DNA of 64,000 bases from Ochromonas danica (GCA_015146655.1 VKHL01000077.1:62001-126000), one strand, 5' to 3'; positions 31,932 through 44,201 are shown, counted from the stretch's first letter. The notes: a model not told the origin generated them from the letters alone. Translations and numbers: made by a program.

Positions 31932-32739
31932 ATGCCAATGTTTGCCTTTGTTCTTCTTGTGGGTTTCCTTTCTTCATCTGTCATTAATGCAGATCATTTG
32001 GGTGGGGTGCCTGTTGGCTTGGATGAACAATGTTTCCGCTCCCTTCGTTCATTCTTCCATTTCCAACGGAAGGAAGTTATTTGAGATAAGCAATGGGTGT
32101 AATGACGGTATCTCTGTTCTGAATGAAGTGTACTGCTTGATGGACAGTGATAAAGTTCTGCAAGTGTCTGGTTATCCATTGAATGCATGCATCTGCTCTG
32201 AAAGCCAGTCATCTTTTAAGTGTGCTGTAGCCTCAGCAATTCCTGTGGATCAAGTCAGTTGGATACTTGAAACGAGAACATAGGAAGGAAATCACTGCAC
32301 GGAAGCTCCTATAGCAGTAGTGAACACCCCTCTGACTCCAACCGTCTTTAACTCTTCTATCTGTGATGAGCAAGTCGAGATGTCTGCATATTTCGAAGTG
32401 GTTCGTGGTGTTGTTCCATATGATAATCTTGGGCCTGGACGTGCTTCCGCCTACTATGGCCTGGAGAGCTCCTGTGAGCATGATCAGTGGGCCAGATATG
32501 ACTTCCTTCCCAACTTCGAATGTCTGTGCAACTCTTCTGCTTATGGTATTTCTTCGGATGACTTTCGCTATCGGCTATGTGCAGTACACGGATAGCAGTT
32601 GTTCTCTGTGGAGGAATCTTTTCAAGTTATGCATTTCGACTGCTCTGTCTGTATCGCTCGCAAAACTCATCCATGTGATGACATCTCGGTGATAAACCAG
32701 TTAGACTATCAGTCGGATCGTGTTGTTTTACTCAAGTAA
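31932..32739 (+). pseudogene. Cys-rich secreted protein, apparently broken
   Basis: The ATG at 31932 opens a clear signal peptide (MPMFAFVLLVGFLSSSVINA), but that frame stops at about 32084. From about 32070 a second frame carries SNGCNDGISVLNEVYCLMD and NACICSESQSSFKCAVASAI, meets a TAG at 32281, and resumes as VNTPLTPTVFNSSICDEQVE to FECLCNSSAYGISSDDF. It then meets a second TAG (about 32593) and continues to a stop at 32739 (VCIARKTHPCDD). The two Cys-x-Cys segments (ACICSESQSSFKC and ECLCNSSAYG...YRLC) look like repeats of one domain. It needs one frame change and two stop losses, so it reads as a recent pseudogene, or less likely a multi-exon gene. Family unknown. Confidence 0.5.
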
Positions 32740-33256
32740 ATAATTCTCAACAGTCTTTCTTCTTCTTAAATTCCATTCTTTGGCAGTTCATATCAATTAA
32801 CATGTGTTTGATGTATGCTTTGCATTATTGATCTGTAGAGTTGGTCTGTATGCCTCCTGTTGTGTACTTTCCTTAGCCATATGGGCAATCTGTTCTTCTG
32901 TTCTAGTTAATGTTGGATGCATGAAGTCCACCAATGATTCCATGGATAGCCTGGGATTCAAGCATACAGTATTAGCTATGACAACAAAAAATGACATTGT
33001 AATCATTCTATATCTGCTCATAATAACATATACAAGTAATACTAACACATTTACCTTCTTTATACTAACACCTACTTTACTACCATATACTGTACGTTGG
33101 TGGTAATAGCAGCCTATGCACAATACCAACTCAAGTAATATAAACACTGACGATTAGTGATCGCTTACTGTACAACCACTACGGCTAAGTTAATATACAA
33201 TTATAAGCAAACTCAGACATCATTATTAGTAGTTGTTGAAATGTTTGCATGCTCAC

Positions 33257-33358
33257 CTTACTGCTCACAGCATTGACATGTATTGCTGGATGAAGTAACA
33301 ACAATCTTACCATCTTCACATTACCCTTAACAGCTGCCACATGCAGCGCTGTCATATC
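33257..33358 (-). other. Duplicated ankyrin exon (exon A')
   Basis: An intact 34-codon exon (DMTALHVAAVKGNVKMVRLL...) with acceptor CTGCAG and donor GTGAGC. It is nearly identical to exon A of the ankyrin gene (34684-34785), 1427 bp away, together with about 90 bp of downstream intron. It lies beyond the ankyrin gene's stop codon, so it is not part of the inferred transcript unless a second copy of the gene extends here. Confidence 0.7.
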
Positions 33359-33520
33359 CTGCAGACCATTATTAGAATGTTCAGAGGCTAGCGATATAGT
33401 GATCGATATATCCTAATCTTAGACTCGGTAGTGTTACTGTATGATGACTTCCTTCATTAGTCCATCAGATAGAATAGACAAGACTAGAGTAGACTAGACT
33501 GGCTGGTTATCAATACCATG

Positions 33521-33550
33521 CCATCATCATCATCATCATCATCATTATTA
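33521..33550 (+). repeat. (ATC)n microsatellite
   Basis: About eight ATC units followed by ATT-containing variants, just downstream of the ankyrin stop codon. Confidence 0.8.
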
Positions 33551-33642
33551 TCATCAATATCATTATTATCTCCTTGACTATCATAGCTTCTTCTTCCTTC
33601 ATCATGTCTTATCAATGCTTGCAGCAATCGACCTCTTCTTCC

Positions 33643-35053
33643 CTATATTGCTCCCTTGGCCCTCAGAAGTGCTTTAATGTCTTCTGTACTACTATCCTTC
33701 AGAGCTGTCCATCCATACTAAACCAACAATAACCACAAGATACAAGACATATCATCACTATACTCGAATAATAATCACACATGATAGAAAGAAACACAGA
33801 TGAGACATTACAAACACATCAATACTATGCTATCATATCATAAGACTCAAATCAATATAAGTATCACGTTGCAATAAAACACAATCATAGATGATGAACC
33901 AGAACAACTTCAACATGATCTTCCAAACATGCAACATGCAAGGGCGTATGTCCAAACTAGGCAAACACAATCACAAACATTAGCCATAACAGTAGGCGCA
34001 TTCTATATCTACTCATACTAACATATGCAAATAGAAACACCTTCACCTACTTTATACAAACACCTAACCTCAAACATATCAACTTCATGACAGATTAACA
34101 TATTCATCTGCTTCCCACCTACACTAACACTAACTTGCAACATACTACACATCATTAATGTGACACACTATATAATACAAGACTACTAACATGTAAGCTG
34201 GAAGAAAGGATAGTCACACTTACATTATCAGCCTTGTTCACATCCACTCGCTCATCACGTAATAAGACCAGAACAACTTCAACATGACCAATGTAGCATG
34301 CAACATGCAAGGGCGTATGTCCAAACTAGGCAAACACAGTCACATACATTAGCCATAATAACAAAAAGAGCATTGCATTCTATATCTGCTCATAGTAACA
34401 TATGCAAATAATACTAACACCTTCACCTACTTTATACTAACACCTACAGTAACCTCAAACATATAAACCATCATAATAGACTAACTATTATACTGTATAT
34501 CTACTTATGTCAACATATAGCAAACACTGAGAATACTCATACTTAATCACCCTTCACATTATACAGTATTGACATGACCATTAGTGATTGCTTACTGTAC
34601 AACCACTACGGCTAAGTTAATATACAATTATAAGCAAACTCAGACATCATTATTAGTAGTTGTTGAAATGTTTGCATGCTCACCTTACTGCTCACAGCAT
34701 TGACATGTATTGCTGGATGAAGTAACAACAATCTCACCATCTCCACATTACCCTTAACAGCTGCCACATGCAGCGCTGTCATATCCTACAGACCATTATT
34801 AGACATTCACCACATCATACCATCCCTATTAGAATGCACAGCTTGAATGCACATCCCTATTAGAATGCACATCCCTATTAGAAACTATTCTTGCTTTTTC
34901 TACCTTGTAGGGGATAGCATCCAGAAGATCATCGAACATCTCTTGTTCCTCAGCACGACCTCTCTTTTCCTCTATTCTTATCATTTCTTCAGTCTTTCTC
35001 TTTTCTTCCTCTGTATTATCTTGCTTTTCTAAGCTTGACTTCATCTTTTCCAT
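33643..35053 (-). CDS. Small ankyrin-repeat protein, one repeat per exon
   Basis: Inferred exons on the minus strand: 35053-34904, 34785-34684, 34325-34224 and 33717-33643; all junctions are GT-AG in phase 0, giving 142 residues. Exon 1 encodes a charged coiled-coil (MEKMKSSLEKQDNTEEEKRK to FDDLLDAIPYK). Exons A and B each encode exactly one 34-residue ankyrin repeat (DMTALHVAAVKGNVEMVRLL... and FGHTPLHVACYIGHVEVVLV...). The last exon ends the third repeat (YGWTALKDSSTEDIKALLRA) before TAG. Between B and the last exon lies a damaged copy of exon B (33956 down to about 33850), shifted by an insertion and presumably skipped. Ankyrin repeats mediate protein binding; the partner is unknown. There may also be further 5' exons. 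Confidence 0.65.
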
Positions 35054-35653
35054 CACCTCCAGCAAATAGGAAAATATGAGATAAATAAAAAATAATTTAA
35101 GAATGAGGCACAGTAGATAGGATAAATTAATGTTCTGAGCACAGCTTGTAGCTCTTCTATGAGATGAGATGCAATCAAATGGGACAGACAGTGCAAAGTA
35201 CAATTGAATTGATTTTGTTTTGATGAGATCACATCAGATGATGAGAGGAAACAACACAGTTGAGGTTTGAAACTAAGAATATGCGAGATTTGGGACTGTG
35301 ACTGTGACTATACAGACAGAGAAGACCATCGCAACCATGCTTTGTTGTTAATGTTTTATGGTTTATAGAGTGACTCAAGAGGAGTCTAAAGTCTTCATGG
35401 ACCTTAGTACATACCAAGATAAATGAAATTGGAGTTATGTTATCCATAGATCCAAACTACAACTGTTTTCTATCCCTAACAACTTATTGATTCTTATTAA
35501 TTTAAAAGTAGATCAAATTAACTACTACGGTATAATTTAACTTGAATGATTCTCAACAAAGGGTGAAGTACAAAACTCCAAATATTGCAGTAAAGCTATG
35601 ACAAAGCTCCCTGTCTTCATAACAAAATTTATTCCATGATGGCTAGCACGCCT

Positions 35654-37285
35654 TTACACGTCATTATTACCAGACGCCGCCGCCAAGAGAGAGTTGGCCT
35701 CATCGAACAATCTGTCGGCTTCCTTCAACATTGCCTTCGCTCTTCTCACAGTCTCTACAGAGACGCAAGGTGTTGTTGGCTGCGCAGTAGGGACAGCCGA
35801 AGGAACACTGGTAGGTCTTGACGTGGGTTTGCTTGTAGGCATCCATGAAGGAAGTTGACTGGGAGAGCGTGTGGGAGTGTAGGTAGGAGACAAGGTGGAT
35901 GGAATAGAAAGCGCATTTAGAAGACTCTTCGCGTCCTCCACCAAGCGATTAGCTTGGCTAAGTAGCGCTTCTGCTTTTCTCACCATATCGAGGGAGACGC
36001 AAGTAGTATTAGGTGAAGCGGTTGGAGCAGCACTAGGTTCGCCTGTAGTGTTTGTTGGCGTGCTTGTAGGCGAGTAGGTTGGAGCAGGAACAGAAGAGTT
36101 CAATAGACTGTACTTCGTCACAAATGCATCATAGACACCATGATAGGTTGCGTTGTTGATGCTACCATTTGCCCAACCTGCCAACAATAGGTTGTTGGCA
36201 GCATCGACATGCAGCGAGGAGACTACAGAATATGCTTTGTCCAGTGCTGTGGACAAGATTTGTTCACCTTGGGGCGAGTATCCAAGTAACAATATTTTCG
36301 AAGGTACGTCGAAGTATTCTGATTTATCAGAACTAATGTAAACATTGTCTTGTTTGTCCACGGTAACAGCAAACCCTACGCCAGGTTCCGTTTTGTTGAA
36401 TAATCTTGTCCCTTCTTTGGAGAATTTAGACAATATTGAGTTGCGGTTATTCACGCCGCCTGACACAACGTACACATTGTCCTGACTATCCCGAGCCAGT
36501 CCTCGACCATAAATATTCGTGTTATCCACCGCAATCATTTGGGTAAATTGGTGCGTTCCAGTGTTGTCGAACTTGCTTAAATAGGCATCTTGAGTTGTAA
36601 CATACACACTACCCTCGCTGTCTAGAACAATATTAGTCAATTTCCACGAGATATAATTGGGGGTCATCAATCTACCAAAAAATTTCTCGAAAAGCAAATC
36701 ACCAGCAGAAGTGTATTTGCGAATGAAACCTTGCGAATACCCAAACCCGGTATAAAAGCCAGCAGCGAAGACATTATCAGCATTATCGATGGCAAGACTT
36801 GTCAAGGCATCTTCAAGCTCAGTCCCAAACTCTTTCACATAGAGCTCGGTGCCGTTGGCATCGAACTTCATCAGAAGTGCATCGCAATAGCCTAGGTATG
36901 GCTGGTCCCTGAAGCTCTGACAGATCTGACCACCAAGGTAAACATTGAGTGTACTGTCCGTCACGACAGAGTATCCTGTTTCGATTCCAAATCCCTCCTC
37001 AAAGGTTTTCATGTAGATTCTGACTCCTTCTTGAGTGTACTTGCCAAGAAAAATGCCCCTTGCAGTGGAATTGGCACTTTCCATTGGCCCAAGTGATGAC
37101 CCTGTGAGGTAGATGTTATTGACGGCATCGGTGGTGACGTCAAAAGCTCGGTCAAATCCAGGTCCACCTTCCATTATAGTAAATAGAAGGGATTGACTAT
37201 CAGCAACAGCAATCAAGCATAACCCAAGAAAGGCAGTCACAATAGAGAGGAAGAGGTGAGGGTGAGGGTGAGGGCTATAGGACAT
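35654..37285 (-). CDS. Stalked SBBP-repeat secreted/cell-wall protein
   Basis: Single exon; 543 residues from the ATG at 37285 (the frame opens at 37330 with TTG). A signal peptide (LFLSIVTAFLGLCLIAVADS) precedes about 350 residues of SBBP-type propeller repeats (GIFLGKYTQEGVRIY, ALLMKFDANGTELYVKEFG, SILSKFSKEGTRLF, and others). The C-terminus has two copies of a module, each a Pro/Thr/Ser stalk (PTYSPTSTPTNTT; PTYTPTRSPSQLP with PTSKPTSRPTS) followed by a helix starting CVS-x2-(M/T)VR-(K/R)-A. The helices have heptad-like Ala/Leu spacing. It is a distant relative of the array at 8-18 kb, but with a stalk that suggests wall or matrix anchoring. No transmembrane anchor is seen. Confidence 0.8.
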   Translation of the reverse strand: MSYSPHPHPHLFLSIVTAFLGLCLIAVADSQSLLFTIMEGGPGFDRAFDVTTDAVNNIYLTGSSLGPMESANSTARGIFLGKYTQEGVRIYMKTFEEGFGIETGYSVVTDSTLNVYLGGQICQSFRDQPYLGYCDALLMKFDANGTELYVKEFGTELEDALTSLAIDNADNVFAAGFYTGFGYSQGFIRKYTSAGDLLFEKFFGRLMTPNYISWKLTNIVLDSEGSVYVTTQDAYLSKFDNTGTHQFTQMIAVDNTNIYGRGLARDSQDNVYVVSGGVNNRNSILSKFSKEGTRLFNKTEPGVGFAVTVDKQDNVYISSDKSEYFDVPSKILLLGYSPQGEQILSTALDKAYSVVSSLHVDAANNLLLAGWANGSINNATYHGVYDAFVTKYSLLNSSVPAPTYSPTSTPTNTTGEPSAAPTASPNTTCVSLDMVRKAEALLSQANRLVEDAKSLLNALSIPSTLSPTYTPTRSPSQLPSWMPTSKPTSRPTSVPSAVPTAQPTTPCVSVETVRRAKAMLKEADRLFDEANSLLAAASGNNDV

Positions 37286-37912
37286 GTTCTTCTTGTTGAA
37301 CTTGTTGACAGACGATCTTTGTCTGGTCAATGATGATTGAGTGGCAGTGGTTTCGATTGTGATGACTTTGTCACAATCGACGGCTGACGCCCAGTGGGGT
37401 GGGGCTGCGAAGGGGACGGGTGACGCTTAAGGGGAGTGCGAACGGGGAGGATCTCTGCATCTTCAACCTTGCCACCGCTGCCCGCCTCCGAAGTCTTTGC
37501 TTCTTTTCCAAGACAAGACTTCTTTTCTACCAGTCATCGGAGAAGAAGATTTGGATATCTTCAGGTAAAACCTCCTCTTTTATTACTTACAGGTCACAAG
37601 CCACGAAAAGGAGACATAGAAACCCATCCTTTTCTTTGATCAGAGGTTGCCAAGATATCATCAAGCGATTAAGAGCATTTTGGTGAAACGAATGCTCGAT
37701 TTCCGCGCATAAAAGGTCGAGAGGAGGTCGAGAGGAGGTCGAGAGGGATTTCTGATTTTGCGGAGCGTTTCAAACGAGGAGAGTTCCTATTTCGGGTTTT
37801 CGGAGTTTCGTCGTTGTTGAGAGTTGAAACTGAAATTCCGATATAGAAAGGCAAAGTGGTCTACTGTACAGTCAGTATCCACGGTCCAAAGCCTTGCGTT
37901 CTCAATGCGAAA
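37286..37912. other. Spacer with a short GAGGTCGAGAG tandem repeat
   Basis: No gene is supported: the long plus-strand frames at 37399-37686 lack an ATG start. At 37707-37744 the unit GGTCGAGAGGA is repeated about three times. The region holds the promoters of the flanking divergent genes. Confidence 0.5.
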
Positions 37913-38443
37913 ATGTCTTGCAGAATAGTCTTCTTCATTGCTGTTTTTATCTTGGTAATAATAATCCAACAAGTAACTTCTGATTCTTCTATTACATGGG
38001 AATTCGAAGATTATGATTTCTCTGATTCTCATTTTGCTTTAAAGTTTATACAACCTGTCTTTATTACCAAGATGGAAGGAATGATTTCAGCCTCCCAGCA
38101 ACCTCATTTGAATACTATGCACAATCTTCTTCGTCAAGGAAAGATTGTTTGCCACGTGGGCAATCATCATCAACAACATTTTCCCATGAATACCAATGCT
38201 AGTAGCCAGAGTGTATCCCCTACACTCTTCGAAGTTACTTTTAAACAACAAGGCAATCAAGTCATCCATTTACCAGTTTCCTATACTTTTGAATCCAGAG
38301 ATGTGGTTGTGACCTCTGACAATGGCTTGATTTGTGATAGCTATTTGAAAACGATTGATTCCAACGGTGAAGTAATCACTCGGGATGAGGAATGTCTTGA
38401 CGTGGAGGTTTACTTAACTATCGCCTATCAGATGGTAAACTAG
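37913..38443 (+). CDS. Small secreted protein of unknown function
   Basis: 176 residues from the ATG at 37913; the frame starts at 37856, but with GTG. A signal peptide (MSCRIVFFIAVFILVIIIQQ) precedes a mature chain of about 150 residues with beta-strand-like alternation, several His (GNHHQQHF) and three Cys (IVCHVG, LICDSY, EECLDV). Secretion is likely; no family is recognised. It has no introns and is divergent from the stalked SBBP gene, sharing its upstream spacer. Confidence 0.65.
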   Translation: MSCRIVFFIAVFILVIIIQQVTSDSSITWEFEDYDFSDSHFALKFIQPVFITKMEGMISASQQPHLNTMHNLLRQGKIVCHVGNHHQQHFPMNTNASSQSVSPTLFEVTFKQQGNQVIHLPVSYTFESRDVVVTSDNGLICDSYLKTIDSNGEVITRDEECLDVEVYLTIAYQMVN

Positions 38444-41350
38444 ACTTGACTATAAAGTTGAGAATCGATTATCGCAGTGCTTATTAACTAGCATGTGATA
38501 TAATCAAATCTGCGTGATATAGATTATTTGTATCCTTCTTCCAGATTCGTATCTCTAAGGCACATTTGTTGGGAATTCTTAAAGAGGTTACTGTTGTATT
38601 TTTATATTTTTACGCTATCTTCCTTTTTAAATATATATAAATATAGTAAAACGCTATCTTCCACATCTCGATAAAAAGTCTTCGAACTTGCAGAAACTGG
38701 GTCTTAAATTAAGATAGATTATTTACCAAAATCACAATAGAAAAATAATCATTGGGAAGTATTCTTCGTCATCGATAGCTCTGAACTGTTGATAAGTAAA
38801 AGAGAACAGTTGTTGTTGATATAGAAAGAAGTTAGGTTAAGACACAAAAGCAATCAATGGCAAAACTACAATCACAGCCCATCCCCTCCGCAGAGCGAAG
38901 CAAGTATGGCATTCATCATCAATGGTATATCATATTCAAACGTCATAGAGACATGACAGAGCAAGGACACTTGAAGCTTTCTCTTCAAAGAAATGTCCTT
39001 GCTGTCACACGTTAAAACCTCTTCCGCAGCGAGCTGCCAAAGGCAAGCAGCAACCAATCAGCACGAGGAAGAGGGCCGAAGAGTTCATTCGAAGACAGTT
39101 AGCAATCAGAATATCAGCAACAAAACACAAAACCAAGACCATCAATTTTCTAATCTCGCATGATCATCAATCACACCTTTCGCCATATTCTGTTATCCTT
39201 AATATCTATAAAACAAGGTAAACGCAGAATGAAAACCAAAAACAGATCTCTCTTCATAAGAAATAAGACCATCTCAATGAAGATACCACGTACAACACCA
39301 TTGCTAAATTGTCATCTTCATTGTTGGATCATATTGATCACTACTACTACACTACTATACTAAACTACTATATCACACCATCACCAATCAGCATCAGTCA
39401 CTTCAAATTGTTCCTTTTTATTGTTATTAGCACAGATACTCCACATTTAGATTCCATCTCTTTATTTAAACCCTTCAACAAAAGACCCCCATCCCTCCAC
39501 TTCCTCCTCCACCAACACCATTCTGTGCTATTTCTTGTTTGGATTCTCTCTCCTTCAAACCAAATATATTAAAAGCAACTCGATCACGTTACCTAAATCT
39601 GTTCCATGGAGGAATAGAAGATACAGATATCGTGACAGTAAACAAACACTAATTCTCCCAAAACTAACCTCCAATATAATAGAACTACTGATACTACTAT
39701 TACTACTGGAGCAACCATTGCGATCCACCCCTGCGCTACATAAGATGGATGCAATCGTATCTATCATTATTTTGCAAACCATCGCCATCACACACAAAAA
39801 TATTCTTTATTCACCAGGGTGCTGCTACACAGATGGTGATTGTTGTTGTTCACAGTTATACAATGCATTGTTGTCCACAGTAGACAGAGTTATGCAACCA
39901 ATGCATATACAAGTTCTCAAGGTTTCGATAGATACTTTCATAGCTACAGCATCAATAATCAGATGACCTTCCTCACTCGAATATGATCGGTCTTCTGCCG
40001 TAACTATGACGTCATCACCATTATCTGGCTTGTCACACAATTGCTTGGAATCATCCTCACAACATTGTGTTATATCAATTTTCAATTCGTAATCAATCAC
40101 TATAATCAAAGGCATATCATATTTATATATCAAAAATCAAATGCACCTTATATTTCTCAAATCTTATATACATTCATAATCCTATATGCATTGAGCGAAA
40201 AAGGGAAATCAATAAAGTCGGGCAGAAAGCTGCAGTGATTGATTGCTGCATGCTTTGGCCAGTGTGTTATTTGTGATCATCATTTCAGGAAAGGCGGTAG
40301 AATACATAAGCAAGAAGCGGTAAGAAGAGCAGAAGCAGAAGAAATAAACAAGAAGCGGCAGAAAGAACATTTTCAAATAGTGCAGCAAGAGTTCAATGAA
40401 AGAGGTAGAATAGTAGAAGAAAAGCGGAAGCAGGGAAGGTAGAAGAACATTCCATCATTAATCATAGTATGAATAGGCCGGAGAATCATAATATCATAGA
40501 ATAAAGCAATACAGCAGCAGCAACAAGCAAACCAACTTAAATCAATAGCAGTTAAATCAAAAAGAACGAGCAACTTCAACAAAACTCCACTAAACAAAAG
40601 ACAAAGTGGCACCTTCAATGTGTCACAAACAAGGTCTAGCTGTTTAGGAGTCTTTCTGGTATCGTTGATGAGTTGCCAGTTTATCGTAGCCATCAAAATG
40701 ATATTAGCTACAAGATGATCCAAATCAGAACAAGAAAACCAACCAATGAATTCAAAAAGGACAACACTGCATCCAAGCTAATAATACCAACACTATCAAT
40801 ACTAGTAGCTATTCAGTGAGTAGCTCCCAGAACAAAGCAATAAGAAGAGGTAAGAGCGGGTAGAAAAGGTAGAAAGGCGCAAACAAAGCAGTGATCAACT
40901 CCACAAGCACAGAATGTCATTCTCTGTGCTGACCTACTACTACACTTGCTCTCACCATCAAGAAAATCTTCCAAAACTCTTCAAGGATGAATACACACCA
41001 CTAAAGCATCGGCTCTCTCCTGATGGAGAGGGCGAAGAGAGGAATGCCAACTTTGACCGCAAAATCGAGACAAGAAAGGTCGGATCGGTACAGAATTTGT
41101 TGAGAAGAATTTAAAGTCCTCCCAATCATCTCTTTGGTTTCAATAGGGTGAGAATGAACAAGAGACCATGAATAAAGTCTAGCGAGGGAGGGGACAGGCA
41201 CCATCGACATGATGAAGGAAAACGAACCAAGAATCAACAAACAAATCAAAATTTCATCACCATACAATAACTGGCACACCAATAGTTGAGATTTGTTTGC
41301 GCAATGAGAAAGCGCAAAAGAAAGGAAATCGTAGAGGATGGATAAGGTGT
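38444..41350. other. 2.9-kb region without a supported gene
   Basis: AT-rich with only short frames. The one weakly coding-like stretch is 40239-40442 (plus), an acidic/basic helical peptide (RRAEAEEINKKRQKEHFQI) opened by a non-ATG codon; it could be an isolated exon. No RNA gene or repeat family is recognised. Confidence 0.45.
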
Positions 41351-43692
41351 TCAACAGGAATCAGTTGGTGTCACGGAATGCCGACTGGCTTTACGTGGAA
41401 CACCATGGTTTCCGTTCCCACACCAAATCATCTTCCACCATCTTGGTAACCAAAAACCATTGGAAGGCTTCCTTGGTTGTGCTTTACCACTACCCGCTCG
41501 ACTGTTCATGAGAGGCTCTGCCGAACGAGGACTTCCTCCTCCAAAGAAGCTTATTAATCGATTCCTGCCTTCTTGAATAACCCCAAACTTTCTTGAAGAT
41601 GAGGCAGATGTTGGAGAGCCTTCACAATTACTGTTCCTCTTCGATGATGTCCTTCTCCCCCTTAAACTTAGCTTCTTGTCCGTTAATCGCAAGACAGCAG
41701 TCTCTCTGCGGCTACTACCGGCACCACCTTGTTCCTCATCCACCATAGGGTAGGAAGAGACGTATGTAGCAGGTCTTTGACGGTAGGTCTGCTCGCGACT
41801 ATGATTGTACGACTTCGTAATCTCCTCGATCAGACCACCACTCTCACCACCGTGAAGACCACCACAGCTTCGATCCATCATTAACAAATCATCTGAACTA
41901 TCTTGTCTCCAAGGAAGGAAAGAGGATGACGAAGCCCCCATACCAAGAGAAGAAGATTGGCGCTGCTTGGCATTAATTTCCTGTCTGTAAGAAAGTGTAC
42001 GAAAGAAGCAAGGCAACGAAAAGGTTAGGATGTCTTCGCTCTCTAAGTTCAGCAAACCCTCCTCCGCGGCTAAGATATCTCGGCAGATCGTCGCAGCACA
42101 TTGCTGAGCAAGGTCAGGATGTATGAATGAGAACTCTCTACGGACCGGTAGAGATGATAAAAAAGAACAAGTGGCTGCTGATGTGATTGAAGAGGAAGTG
42201 CAAGGCAGAATACGTCCACTATTGCGATCGCCCCGAATGAAGGAATAAACAGATCCTACCGCTCCTTCACAGTCAGCTCCTCCTCCAACTGATTGATGTT
42301 GACTTAATGTTGATAAAGAACGCGTGACTGCTCGCGCAGTATTAGCCGCAGCAGTCAATACGACCTCATCTTGTGCATAGAACATACTGTGATGAATTGT
42401 CTTGAGAGAGATCTGAAGACATCCTTGCCCATTTCTCTCGCTCTTCTTTTTGCTACTTTCCTCATCTTCTTCTTTTAAGGAAGAACTCTCCGGTTTATTC
42501 GTCCCGTAAGGCTGTATAGAGAGGTGAACACGCACTGTGGTAGCACGATGATGATTACCATGCTCTTCCAGAGATGGCAAATATTTCTGTACGGATAGCA
42601 TAGTATCGATAACAGTGTTTAAGGTCGCAGGGTTTTGGATACTGACTTCCTTCTCTCTCAAGGTGGTCGAATGAGAATAAGAAAGAGAGAAAGGCCTTCG
42701 CTTGTCAATTGTCTTCCTTAACGAAGACAGCAGCTGCTGGCCACTACGATAATCCAGATCACTTTCTTTGAAGACATAAGCACAAGGTTGAAACGCGTAG
42801 ACATAAGCCACGGCTGTTTGTAGACTGTGTTCCACTTCTTGATGCAATGCTTTGACGTGATGATTGAACAACGCCAAGGACTGTCCGCAATGCTGTATTA
42901 TCACTTCCTTCGATGATGAAAGCGAAGAGCAGGATCTGGAAGCATTGGCCAGACAAAGTTGCACTTCTTGGATTAAATCATTTTTCACACAAATCAAAGC
43001 CCTGGTGGGTTCTTGTAGACGATAATTTACCCCCACAACGAGCTTGGCCAAAGAGGCTTGTTCGTCCAGGATACGCTTACTTCTTTCATCTAAGAGTGTC
43101 GATATTGTCACAGCGAGATCCAGAAGGAGTTCCTTCTCTTTTTCTCCAAAGGTTTCCATTGATCGAGTTTGAATATCTGCCAGACAAAGACTGCCCACTT
43201 TTACTCCTCCACAGAAGATAGCCGCGCCTGCATAGAATCGAATATCATGTAGTGGATGAACTTCAGAGTATGGTCGGAATGCCTCATGTTGCTTGGAGTC
43301 GTAGATAACGACGACACGGGAATGGTCCGACATCATTGAGCTCAACGTCTTAAAAGGGAAGGCATAAATACAATCATCCGAGGTAGAGTGAAGCTTGGGC
43401 AAGAACATGAAGGTATCTGCCACAGCAACCTGGACAACATTTCGAAAAAGTGTTAATATATGTACCAACAGCCCAACGGGCGGGCCAGGAGAGAGTGACT
43501 TACTTTGAACTTCCTCATACATATTCGTTTAATACCTTCGACATCGATATCCAAAATAGGCTTGGAATGATGAGCATAACTTGATAAAGCTATAGAGGAA
43601 GGTCTTCTTCGACGTTCAGCCCCAACACTTCCACCTCCTGTCGCAGAAGATAACGACGTGGAAGAATTACTTCGAATCCCATACCTTGGCAT
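41351..43692 (-). CDS. GAF-domain protein with long Ser-rich region (2 exons)
   Basis: Exons 43692-43504 and 43429-41351 with a 74-bp GT-AG intron in phase 0 (ICMRKFK|VAVADTFMFL), giving 755 residues. The first 45 residues are basic/Ser-rich. A GAF domain spans about residues 50-190: HPLHDIRFYAGAAIFC, then GVKVGSLCLADIQTRSM, and an EKEKELLLDLAVTISTLLDE helix, typical of GAF sensors placed after a PAS-like loop. Thereafter come helical and low-complexity stretches (Ser/Arg-rich, HSRVV, SRAGSGKAQPRKP). A histidine-kinase catalytic motif (HATPase NxxxN) was looked for but not found. GAF domains bind small ligands or chromophores; the ligand here is unknown. Some of the middle could be a degenerate kinase-like region, but this is unproven. 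Confidence 0.75.
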
Positions 43693-44191
43693 CTTTAATG
43701 ATAATTAAGGAAGAAAGGATACAGAAGAAGAGTGGAGAGGAAAAAGAAGATAGATCTACTGTCTCACACAGAGAGGATGAGGGAGGAAGAATCTTCCGTC
43801 CTTCTTTTCCACCCAAAAGATGACGATGTTTATTCTGTTTTTTTTTTTTTTTTTGTTACTTCTACTCCAAAATATAGAATAGAAAAAATACTAATATATA
43901 AAAATAGTAGAAAGAGAGAGAGAGAGATATAAAGAAAGTGAAGCTAAGTGCTTCCCATGACAATAACAGCAAACCTCAAGCCCAAAAGCAGGACGACAAC
44001 TAAATGCCTCCCTCTGCCCTGCTCTGACTGCTGGCTCTGACAAGCTCGAGCACTGCTGCTCTGACTCTCCTTGGCACACAGACACTCCCTCGCATCAACT
44101 GGCAGACACCCTCCCTGCCTCTGGCACACTGTGGGTGTAGGCTGTAGTGGGGGGAGGTCAGCTTCAACCGTTCTGTTCGATGTGCGTCAGA

Positions 44192-44201
44192 TTAACTTAA
44201 G
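44192..44201 (+). promoter_or_regulatory. TTAACTTAAG motif in a spacer
   Basis: An exact copy of the recurring 10-mer; no start codon lies within 500 bp, so this one may be fortuitous. Confidence 0.2.

Larger units (their letters stand above)
33160..34805. repeat. Direct repeats of ankyrin exon/intron blocks
   Basis: About 215 bp at 33160-33376 recurs at 34587-34803. A separate intron block (ACATTAGCCATAA to CCTACTTTATAC) occurs at about 33976-34080 and 34345-34440, with a third weaker copy at about 32975-33085. These blocks show repeated local duplication of one-exon units. Confidence 0.75.

Noticed and set aside
37399-37686. Plus-strand frame with a possible 28-nt intron
   Set aside because: No ATG start, no family, and an implausibly short intron.
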